Shown here: positions 1 to 5,412 of the stretch, one piece after another
Numbering within the stretch: the stretch's first letter is position 1
Layout of the letters: every line of letters starts with the position of its first letter
The notes under the pieces: model-generated
What the model was told of the DNA's origin: nothing
Databases searched by the model: none
Seen by the model: the letters and a program-made list of their open reading frames with translations, nothing else
Assembly: GCA_900551415.1 (NCBI GenBank)
Contig: URWB01000057.1
Location: forward strand, 1 to 13,869
Reading direction: 5' to 3'
Length of the DNA stretch: 13,869 nt
Source of the DNA: an uncultured Eubacteriales bacterium
GTDB taxonomy: Bacteria > Bacillota > Clostridia > Peptostreptococcales > Anaerovoracaceae
Translations under genes and position numbers: made by a program

Positions 1-2
1 CT

Positions 3-176
3 ACTGATGAGAAGATTTTTGTTGATGTTGATGAGCTTAGTAAATATTTACTTTATGGTACTTTGGATAAGCAAGAGACTTATATTGTAAAAGCGGGTGA
101 TAGTATTGAGTCTATTGCTAATAGTCATAAACTTAATGTTAAGGAATTTTTGATTGCTATTCCGCGCAGCAGCTGA
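3..176 (+). CDS. C-terminal fragment of a LysM-like protein, truncated at the window start
   Basis: An open frame enters from the left edge and stops at TGA 174-176. Its last third reads YIVKAGDSIESIANSHKLNV, which resembles a LysM peptidoglycan-binding repeat (pattern Y-x-V-x-x-G-D-S/T-hydrophobic-x-x-I-A). The first 160 bases are about 29% GC by hand count and nearly all third positions are A or T, unlike everything to the right. The last few codons (after about base 160) read into integrase-type sequence in another frame, so the natural end of this protein is probably not seen. It may be a cell-wall or phage-structural LysM protein. Either a recombination junction or an assembly join cuts it. 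Too little is visible to assign a role. Confidence 0.45.
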   Translation, partial: TDEKIFVDVDELSKYLLYGTLDKQETYIVKAGDSIESIANSHKLNVKEFLIAIPRSS

Positions 177-346
177 TGGGGCATTCTGATATTGCCCTCA
201 CAGCAAATATCTATTCTCACGCGGACAAAGAAACGCTGCTTGATGCCGCAAATCAGATGAAAAATTACGCGGCCCAAAAGGACAAAAAACAGCAGTCTGT
301 GACACATGGTGTGACACAAACGGCTGTAACCGTTGGAAATACTTAA
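164..346 (+). pseudogene. 3' end of a tyrosine-recombinase integrase gene
   Basis: From base 167 the frame reads QQLMGHSDIALTANIYSHAD and continues to TAA at 344-346. This is the C-terminal catalytic signature of phage/ICE tyrosine integrases: the LMGHSD block, where the conserved active-site His/Trp region lies, followed by the nucleophilic Tyr in NIYSH. About 60 residues are present; the rest of the usual 350-400 residue protein is missing because the sequence changes abruptly at about base 160. The stop codon lies 7 bp before the tRNA-Arg 3' fragment, the usual placement of an integrase gene next to its attachment site. It is a remnant, or a partial gene cut by an assembly join. Confidence 0.8.
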
Positions 347-353
347 TTTCAGT

Positions 354-402
354 ATGCTCTCCTAAAGCATCGTTGGCGGTTCGATTCCGCCCGGGGATAC
401 CA
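354..402 (+). tRNA. 3' half of tRNA-Arg(CCT), probable attachment-site copy
   Basis: A clean anticodon arm (ATGCT 354-358, loop CTCCTAA 359-365, AGCAT 366-370; anticodon CCT at 361-363) is followed by a short variable loop. A T arm follows (GGCGG 375-379, TTCGATT 380-386, CCGCC 387-391), then an acceptor strand CGGGGAT, discriminator A and encoded CCA ending at 402. The matching 5' acceptor strand (ATCCCCG) and D arm are not recognisable upstream, where the integrase 3' end lies instead. This is the expected distal attachment site of an element that integrated into a tRNA-Arg gene: the 3' half is duplicated and the whole tRNA sits at the other end of the element. It is probably not a working tRNA gene as it stands. 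Confidence 0.75.
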
Positions 403-419
403 CCCAACCCTTGAAAAGG

Positions 420-447
420 CCGCTGAGTTTTATGCTCTGCGGTTTTT
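420..447 (+). terminator. Intrinsic terminator after the tRNA-Arg fragment
   Basis: Stem arms CCGCTGAG (420-427) and CTCTGCGG (435-442) pair with a single T-T mismatch around a 7-nt loop and are followed by TTTTT (443-447). It is positioned as the terminator of the tRNA transcript and was carried along with the tRNA 3' end. Confidence 0.75.
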
Positions 448-487
448 CGTTTCCAAATACCGATACCTTTGGTATATTCCGGATAGG
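448..487. repeat. Left copy of a split direct repeat bracketing the island
   Basis: CGTTTCCAA (448-456) and TATATTCCGGATAGG (473-487) recur in the same order and nearly the same spacing at 8829-8837 and 8851-8865. The inner segment differs in sequence and length (16 versus 13 bp). Here the copy directly follows the tRNA terminator and its middle holds a small inverted repeat (ATACC/GGTAT). The two copies enclose the ATPase and restriction-modification block. Confidence 0.6.
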
Positions 488-526
488 ATAACACTTCAAT
501 TCGTCGCATATGATATTATAAAAATA

Positions 527-623
527 CCGAAAACGGCAAAAAAATTAGACGTACATATTGCATATTTCTATCATAATGTGTATAATCTATATTACAAATA
601 TGCCGGTTTCGGCAAAAAAATTA
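527..623 (+). promoter_or_regulatory. Promoter and paired operator-like boxes of the AAA_14 ATPase gene
   Basis: A good sigma-A promoter is visible: TTGCAT at 558-563, 17-bp spacer, TATAAT at 581-586. It lies between two similar boxes, each a CCG-N4-CGG inverted repeat followed by CAAAAAAATTA: 527-547 upstream of the -35 and 603-623 just before the ribosome binding site. The downstream box extends to a perfect 5-bp inverted repeat, TGCCG-GTTT-CGGCA. The arrangement suggests a pair of repressor sites around the promoter; the regulator is unknown. Confidence 0.55.
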
Positions 624-636
624 TATGGAGGTTGCC

Positions 637-1938
637 ATGGAAATTAAGCGGGATGTGTATCTTGATCGACTCATCGTAAGGAAACACAATGGACTCATCA
701 AAGTGATCACCGGGATTCGCAGGAGTGGAAAGTCCTATCTGCTGAATACACTGTTTTATAGACATTTGATTGCGGAAAACATCTCCGAAGACCATATTAT
801 AAAATTTGCTTTCGATTCGGCAGAAGATCTGCTCAAAATCGGTGAGGATCCGATCGTACTCGATAACGAAAAGGAGGATCGAAAAGTCGATCCTTCCAAA
901 TTCATCAATTGGCTAATGCCGCAGATAAAAGGCGATGGCATGTATTATCTGCTGCTCGACGAAGTGCAGAAGCTCGGTGCTTTTGAATCTGTTCTGAACG
1001 GATTCCTGCGCAGGGAGAATCTTGATGTCTATGTGACAGGCAGTAATTCTAAATTTTTATCAAAAGATGTACTGACAGAGTTCAGAGGCCGGGGGGATGA
1101 AGTGCATGTGCTTCCCTTGTCATTTTCCGAGTATTATACGTTCAAACAAGGCGATAAAAGTGAAGCCTATGACGATTATTCGGTTTACGGCGGACTTCCC
1201 GCGGTCGCGCTTATGGTCACAGAAGAACAAAAGACCAATTACTTGATCTCGCAAATGCAGAATTTGTATCTTAGAGATATCGTGAACCGGTATGCCGTAC
1301 AGGATGAGACGGCGCTCGGCGAAGTCATAGACGTAATTGCTTCCGGTATTTCGACACTCACGAATCCGAGGAAAATTGCAAATACAATGAATACGATACA
1401 CGGAACGAAAACCTGCGATGCAACTGTTGATCGATATATCGGGTATGCAGAGGAAGCCTTTATCCTGACTCGTGTAAAAAGGTACAATGTCAAAGGCAGG
1501 AAATATATCGGTACCCCGTATAAAATCTATTTTGAGGATGTAGGTCTCCGCAACGCTAGGTTGTCATTCCGGCAAATCGAAGGGACCCATATGATGGAGA
1601 ACATCATCTATAACGAGCTTCGTTACAGAGGGTATCAGGTCGATGTCGGAACCGTTGAGTCCAGAGAAAAGGATTCCAGCGGCAAGGAAATCCGTGTGCA
1701 AAGAGAGATCGATTTTATCGCGTCCTTAGGCAGCAAAAAATACTATATCCAGTCTGCATATGCGATTCCCGATCAGGAAAAGTATGAACAGGAAACGAAG
1801 TCCTTTGAACATACGATGGATTCCTTCAAGAAGATCATCATCATCGAAAAAAGCATGAAACCTCGCTATGACGAACATGGCTATCTGATGATGGGCGTGA
1901 AAGAATTTCTGCTTGATGCGAATAGCTTGCTTATATGA
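637..1938 (+). CDS. AAA_14/DUF4143 family ATP-binding protein
   Basis: A 433-residue predicted ATPase of the AAA_14 plus DUF4143 architecture, common in Bacteroidetes and Firmicutes accessory regions and of uncertain cellular role. The Walker A motif GIRRSGKS is at residues 26-33 and Walker B YLLLDEVQ at 104-111. A sensor-like TGSNSKFL lies at 134-141 and an arginine-rich FRGRGDEV follows at 149-156. A helical, winged-helix-like middle follows (about 225-285). The C-terminal DUF4143 part carries REIDFIA (356-362) and YYIQSAY (369-375), a decayed PD-(D/E)XK-like pair in which the usual catalytic Lys is not evident. ATG 637 is chosen over the in-frame ATG at 625 because GGAGG at 627-631 sits 5 nt before it. 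It has its own promoter and no close partner gene. A role in mobile-element biology or defence is inference only. Confidence 0.85.
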   Translation: MEIKRDVYLDRLIVRKHNGLIKVITGIRRSGKSYLLNTLFYRHLIAENISEDHIIKFAFDSAEDLLKIGEDPIVLDNEKEDRKVDPSKFINWLMPQIKGDGMYYLLLDEVQKLGAFESVLNGFLRRENLDVYVTGSNSKFLSKDVLTEFRGRGDEVHVLPLSFSEYYTFKQGDKSEAYDDYSVYGGLPAVALMVTEEQKTNYLISQMQNLYLRDIVNRYAVQDETALGEVIDVIASGISTLTNPRKIANTMNTIHGTKTCDATVDRYIGYAEEAFILTRVKRYNVKGRKYIGTPYKIYFEDVGLRNARLSFRQIEGTHMMENIIYNELRYRGYQVDVGTVESREKDSSGKEIRVQREIDFIASLGSKKYYIQSAYAIPDQEKYEQETKSFEHTMDSFKKIIIIEKSMKPRYDEHGYLMMGVKEFLLDANSLLI

Positions 1939-1981
1939 AGCGAGAATATCCACTTGAATTTTCCTTATATTCTAGCGCCAA

Positions 1982-2013
1982 GGCAAATTCGTTTGCGGGC
2001 AAATTCGTTTGCG
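1982..2013. repeat. Two tandem 16-bp REP-like hairpins
   Basis: GGCAAATTCGTTTGCG occurs twice without a gap (1982-1997, 1998-2013). Each unit folds as GCAAA-TTCG-TTTGC, a 5-bp stem closed by a UUCG-type tetraloop. A close variant, GGCAAATTCCGATTTGCG, lies at 10796-10813, also between genes. This suggests a small family of intergenic palindromic repeats. No T-run follows, so it is not a classic terminator. Confidence 0.7.
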
Positions 2014-2061
2014 TAAGAGGTGAGATTCATGCCACGATTTAGATTATAGAAAGAAAATAAT

Positions 2062-2122
2062 GCTGCGAAAATGCAGCAAAATATAAAATTAACTTGAATT
2101 TTCGCAGCGTTACTGCTATAAT
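2062..2122 (+). promoter_or_regulatory. Promoter and putative operators of the regulator-methyltransferase operon
   Basis: The promoter is TTGAAT (2094-2099), 17-bp spacer, TATAAT (2117-2122), with an extended -10 TGC at 2114-2116. Three nested symmetries surround it. An 11-bp inverted repeat, GCTGCGAAAAT (2062-2072) and ATTTTCGCAGC (2098-2108), has its right arm overlapping the -35. CTGC-N6-GCAG (2063-2076) lies upstream. GCAG-N5-CTGC (2104-2116) lies in the spacer and touches the extended -10. This is the pattern expected for autoregulation by the XRE protein encoded immediately downstream. Confidence 0.65.
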
Positions 2123-2139
2123 CATTAAGAGGTGATTCT

Positions 2140-2466
2140 ATGTATAATTTGGGAGAATACTTAAAAGAGCTTCGAGAGAAAAAGGGACTGAGCCTCTATA
2201 AGGTTTATGAAAGTACCGGAATAACAAATTCCAGATTGTCAAAAGCTGAGAACGGGGCATGGAGTAATTTAAAAACGTCAGAGTTAAAAGTTCTTGCCGA
2301 TTTATATGAAACATCGGCAATTCATTTATGCATTATCGCCGGTCTTTTTGCATATGAGGATATAGAAGAGTATAATGCTGGATTTAGAAATATTGCTTTA
2401 CTGGACGATGAGGATAAACAGCATATTCAGTCAGAGATTGACTATATCATAAAAAGGAAAAGGTGA
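2140..2466 (+). CDS. XRE-family HTH regulator (controller-like) of the restriction-modification system
   Basis: A 108-residue protein with a Cro/C1-type helix-turn-helix over about residues 4-58 (LGEYLKELREKKGLSL, then the recognition helix around GITNSRLSKAENG) and an acidic, then basic, C-terminal tail. The size and the position just before a methyltransferase match the controller (C) proteins of type II restriction-modification systems. Those bind DNA near their own promoter and balance methylase against nuclease expression. A ribosome binding site AGAGGTG precedes ATG 2140. Its stop (TGA 2464-2466) overlaps the alternative GTG start of the methyltransferase, so the two are translationally coupled. 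The inverted repeats at its promoter support self-regulation. Controller function is inferred from context; no specific C-protein match can be shown. Confidence 0.78.
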   Translation: MYNLGEYLKELREKKGLSLYKVYESTGITNSRLSKAENGAWSNLKTSELKVLADLYETSAIHLCIIAGLFAYEDIEEYNAGFRNIALLDDEDKQHIQSEIDYIIKRKR

Positions 2467-2471
2467 TCGAA

Positions 2472-3524
2472 ATGATATTTCGTTTAGGAGAATTATTCTG
2501 TGGTCCTGGAGGGATAGGTTGGGGCGCCACACATGCAGATATTAATGAAGAGAATTTTGGTATTGTTCATCAATGGGCAAATGACTACGATGAATCTACT
2601 TGCGAGACTTATAGACATAACATATGCCCAGATGCGCCAGAAACAGTATATCATGGGGACATAAGAACATTTGATATGAATCAGCTCTCACCAATCGATG
2701 CACTGGCTTTTGGCTTCCCATGCAACGACTATAGTGTTGTCGGCGAACAGAAAGGCATGGATGGAACGTTCGGACCTCTTTATTCCTATGGTATTAAAGC
2801 ATTAAGGAAATTTCGGCCACAATGGTTTTTGGCAGAAAACGTTGGCGGGTTAAGAAGTGCTAATGAAGGAAAAGCATTAGAAAAGATACTTGAAGAACTG
2901 CAAGATGCAGAATATATCATTACACCACATTTGTACAAGTTTGAAGAGTACGGCATTCCTCAGGCTAGACATCGACTTATTATTATTGGTATTAGAAATG
3001 ATATTAGTGTTCAATACAGGGTTCCCTCACCTACTCCATATGCAAACACAGATAATACATGCAGGAATGCTATTGAGAACCCTCCAATCCCCGCAGATGC
3101 ATTTAATAACGAACTTACAAAACAGTCCCCGCAGGTTGTTGAGCGGCTTAAGCGTATAAAACCGGGACAGAATGCTTTCACGGCTGATTTGCCTGAGGAA
3201 TTGCAGCTTCACGTAAAGGGTGCTAAAATAAGCCAGATTTATAAAAGGCTTGATCCTGATAAACCTTCCTATACAGTCACAGGAAGCGGCGGCGGCGGAA
3301 CGCATATCTATCACTGGTCCGAACCAAGGGCGCTCACTAATCGCGAACGCGCCAGATTGCAAACATTTCCGGATACCTACAAATTTATAGGGAGCAAGGA
3401 AAGTGTCCGGAAACAAATTGGCATGGCAGTTCCTTGTCAGGGAGCCAAAATTATATTTGAAGCCGTTCTGAAATGTTTTGCAGGAATCGAATACGAATCC
3501 ATCGATGCGAATATTAATGAATAA
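2472..3524 (+). CDS. DNA (cytosine-5) methyltransferase
   Basis: A 350-residue C5-cytosine methyltransferase that transfers methyl from S-adenosylmethionine to carbon 5 of cytosine at a specific site. The motifs appear in the normal order. Motif I is LFCGPGGIG (8-16) and motif IV is FGFPCNDYS with catalytic Cys84. Motif VI is AENVGG (121-126) and motif VIII is QARHR (164-168). The target-recognition region follows (about 185-290). Motif IX is around LTNRERARLQTFP and motif X is QIGMAVPC near the C-terminus. ATG 2472 follows AAGGTGA at 2460-2466; GTG 2463, overlapping the regulator stop, is the alternative start. It forms an operon with the regulator and converges on the nuclease operon. The presence of Vsr in the system fits a 5-methylcytosine product. 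The target sequence cannot be read from the protein. Confidence 0.95.
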   Translation: MIFRLGELFCGPGGIGWGATHADINEENFGIVHQWANDYDESTCETYRHNICPDAPETVYHGDIRTFDMNQLSPIDALAFGFPCNDYSVVGEQKGMDGTFGPLYSYGIKALRKFRPQWFLAENVGGLRSANEGKALEKILEELQDAEYIITPHLYKFEEYGIPQARHRLIIIGIRNDISVQYRVPSPTPYANTDNTCRNAIENPPIPADAFNNELTKQSPQVVERLKRIKPGQNAFTADLPEELQLHVKGAKISQIYKRLDPDKPSYTVTGSGGGGTHIYHWSEPRALTNRERARLQTFPDTYKFIGSKESVRKQIGMAVPCQGAKIIFEAVLKCFAGIEYESIDANINE

Positions 3525-3531
3525 CTAAGCA

Positions 3532-3567
3532 GAAAGGTCAGCTGAATGATTACCAGTTGACCTTTTC
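3532..3567. terminator. Hairpin between convergent methyltransferase and nuclease operons
   Basis: GAAAGGTCAGCTG (3532-3544) pairs with CAGTTGACCTTTTC (3554-3567) around a 9-nt loop, with G-U wobbles. It ends in TTTT on the plus strand and lies 8 bp after the methyltransferase stop. It probably terminates the plus-strand operon and may slow readthrough from the opposing operon, whose last gene ends at 3681. A weaker inverted repeat (3627-3643) is the only other structure in this gap. Confidence 0.6.
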
Positions 3568-3680
3568 GAATTATTGTGGAACGTATGTAGATATATAAGC
3601 TATCACAGGCTTTGGAATGCCTCTCAGGCTCGCAGCACGAGTCCCTCTGATATTCCTTTTTATTTCGTTTTTTACAAAGT

Positions 3681-4721
3681 TTAATACGGCTCAAACTCAA
3701 GCACGTAAATGTTATTTTCGTATTTTTTAAAAACGACGCTCGTCGTACCATACCGCTCGAGCATCTCCTTGGTAATAAACTGACCATCACCTGCACCAAT
3801 TTTCTCACGGAGCCACTTTCCAATAATAGCGTTGCTGTCTGCCGAGTGAATGCCTTTATTCCCATCCTGGGCAAGGCGCATATAAAAGGCCCCGGCTTCT
3901 TTTGTGATCACTTTAAACAATGGACAGTGTTTATCATCAGCATTCACTCTTTCTGGGAAGAAGCCCTCTTTCTTGTCTTTTTTATTATACGGAATGTAGG
4001 CTTGATTCCTATTCCTTGGAGTTCTATTTGGACGAATTCCCCAGTTAATACCAGATCCATGGCCCACATCACCATCGGCCTTCAAAAGCGACACACGAAT
4101 TTGGTCAACAGGCGTTTTTCCTTTGTATTCCTCGTAGTTCAGTTTCTCGAGATTATCATCAGAAACATCTTCAATAAAGGGAACCGCTGTTTCTGCAAAC
4201 CGCATCTTTACATCAATGTCTGGATCGAAACAATCAACAGAATCTTTATAGAGAGATTTGTAATACGCCTTGGCCTCGCTTGGATCACAGTCAGTCATGC
4301 ATTCTCTGCGTCGCTGAAATGCATTTATTGAATAGTTTGCTGATCCGCAAAAAGCCACTTTGGGAATGTTACCTCTGCTCCACAAATATACTTTAGAATG
4401 AACTTCTTGCCCATTGGCAATGTATCTGCATGTAATTTTAGGCATCCCTCGCATGGTCTGGATTCGTTCAATAGTTTGGCATATCTTTTTATGCTTTTTT
4501 TTCGTCAAGCTGCTTCCTTTTGTCATGCCTAAAATTAAGTTGATTCTTATTCTGCTTACATATTTCTTTTCTTTGATACCGTCGAACAGAACGATTAAAT
4601 GGCTGGAAATTCTCTCACAATCAGTAAAGCCAGATACGATATTTAAAGAATTGCACGCGCTTCCGCTGGATAAGGCTGGAATATATAAGATTGTATCTTC
4701 TAAGTCTTTTGTATAAAGCAT
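3681..4721 (-). CDS. PLD-family restriction endonuclease, NgoFVII-like (subunit 2, last gene of operon)
   Basis: A 346-residue protein resembling NgoFVII/BfiI-type restriction enzymes: an N-terminal phospholipase D-like nuclease domain and a C-terminal DNA-binding domain. The single PLD active-site motif reads VHSKVYL (His108-x-Lys110), then CGSANYS (126-131) and RRRE ending at Glu140. Characterised PLD enzymes of this type work as dimers with one composite active site and need no metal. The C-terminal part (about 205-346) contains FKVITKEAGAFYMR, WLREKIGAG and ITKEMLERYGTTSV, each matched in the paralogous nuclease at 7257-8417. GGAGG lies 7 nt before ATG 4721. This is the last gene of the minus-strand operon, 32 bp after the small protein gene. 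Target specificity is unknown. Confidence 0.85.
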   Translation of the reverse strand: MLYTKDLEDTILYIPALSSGSACNSLNIVSGFTDCERISSHLIVLFDGIKEKKYVSRIRINLILGMTKGSSLTKKKHKKICQTIERIQTMRGMPKITCRYIANGQEVHSKVYLWSRGNIPKVAFCGSANYSINAFQRRRECMTDCDPSEAKAYYKSLYKDSVDCFDPDIDVKMRFAETAVPFIEDVSDDNLEKLNYEEYKGKTPVDQIRVSLLKADGDVGHGSGINWGIRPNRTPRNRNQAYIPYNKKDKKEGFFPERVNADDKHCPLFKVITKEAGAFYMRLAQDGNKGIHSADSNAIIGKWLREKIGAGDGQFITKEMLERYGTTSVVFKKYENNIYVLEFEPY

Positions 4722-4753
4722 AAAAGCACCTCCTATCAGAGATAATTTAACAA

Positions 4754-4990
4754 TTAAATTCCAAACTCCGCTCTCAGAAGATGCACAAGGAACAGTGCGG
4801 TGCTTCTATCGAGCTGAAAGGATTGACTGATTTTCTCTGGATTTTCACGCCCAATACGGCCATACGTATCGATCTGGACATACTTTTCACCATCCATTTT
4901 AAATATGGTGTATGTTGTTTCAACTTTTTCATGAACACTATTTCTGCTTTTTTCAAGTTTTCTAATGTTTTCAATGCTGATTCGTGCCAT
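4754..4990 (-). CDS. Small conserved-looking protein of unknown function in the restriction operon
   Basis: A 78-residue protein I cannot assign to a characterised family. A basic, helical N-terminus (MARISIENIRKLEKSRN) is followed by what looks like a beta-rich core (TTYTIFKMDGEKYVQIDTYG) and a C-terminal helix ending in LLRAEFGI. It has no signal peptide, membrane segment or metal motif. Its start overlaps the vsr 3' end by 20 bp, with a strong AGGAGG-type ribosome binding site inside vsr, and the second PLD nuclease follows after 32 bp. The arrangement indicates a real, co-translated gene rather than a chance ORF. Possible roles are a structural subunit or an adaptor between Vsr, Z1 and the nucleases; all of these are inference. 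Confidence 0.78.
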   Translation of the reverse strand: MARISIENIRKLEKSRNSVHEKVETTYTIFKMDGEKYVQIDTYGRIGRENPEKISQSFQLDRSTALFLVHLLRAEFGI

Positions 4991-5411
4991 TTTCTTTTCC
5001 TCCTCTTATCTCAGCACAAAGTCTGCTGAGCCTTTCCTCTGCGACTGCTTTTTTTAGCTCACATTCCCAAACTATAATTACATTCCATCCTGTTTCCTTC
5101 AGCGAGTCCATGTTCCTCTGATCGCGTTCAACATTTCTTTGGATTTTCGGAATCCAGTAATCTGTATTGGAAGATGGCCATACAAAACGTGGACAGTCAT
5201 GTTTATGCCAGAAACACCCATTAACAAAGATTACCGTTTTATACTTGGAAAGTACGATATCTGGTTTTCCAGGGAGTGTCTTAACATTTTTTCGGTATCG
5301 GAAACCATGAGAAAATAGGTATTTGCGGACAGTTTCCTCTGGTTTTGAGTTTGTACTGCGAATATGCGACATATTACGACTTCGTACTTCTTTTGAATGA
5401 TTATCTGCCAT
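4971..5411 (-). CDS. vsr: Very short patch repair endonuclease Vsr
   Basis: A 146-residue Vsr protein, which nicks 5' of the T in T:G mismatches made when 5-methylcytosine deaminates and so protects methylated sites from mutation. It aligns with the E. coli enzyme almost residue for residue. It has MADxHxKxxRSxNM at the N-terminus, LPGKPD with catalytic Asp51, and the GCFWHKHDC block with Cys66, His69, His71 and Cys73. VWECEL carries Cys117; Cys66, His71, Cys73 and Cys117 are the zinc ligands in E. coli. E. coli has Thr-His at positions 63-64, whereas this protein has Val-Asn. ATG 5411 lies 1 bp after the stop of the Z1 gene, and the 3' end overlaps the next gene by 20 bp. It matches the C5 methyltransferase of the same system. 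Confidence 0.97.
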   Translation of the reverse strand: MADNHSKEVRSRNMSHIRSTNSKPEETVRKYLFSHGFRYRKNVKTLPGKPDIVLSKYKTVIFVNGCFWHKHDCPRFVWPSSNTDYWIPKIQRNVERDQRNMDSLKETGWNVIIVWECELKKAVAEERLSRLCAEIRGGKENGTNQH

Positions 5412-5412
5412 A

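Noticed and set aside
327..402. Complete tRNA-Arg gene
   Set aside because: The 5' acceptor strand and D arm cannot be formed from the upstream bases, which are the integrase 3' end; only the 3' half folds.
3846..4331. 161-codon plus-strand frame opposite the second PLD nuclease
   Set aside because: It is antisense to the H-x-K/GSAN-bearing frame, with no ribosome binding site or family motif.
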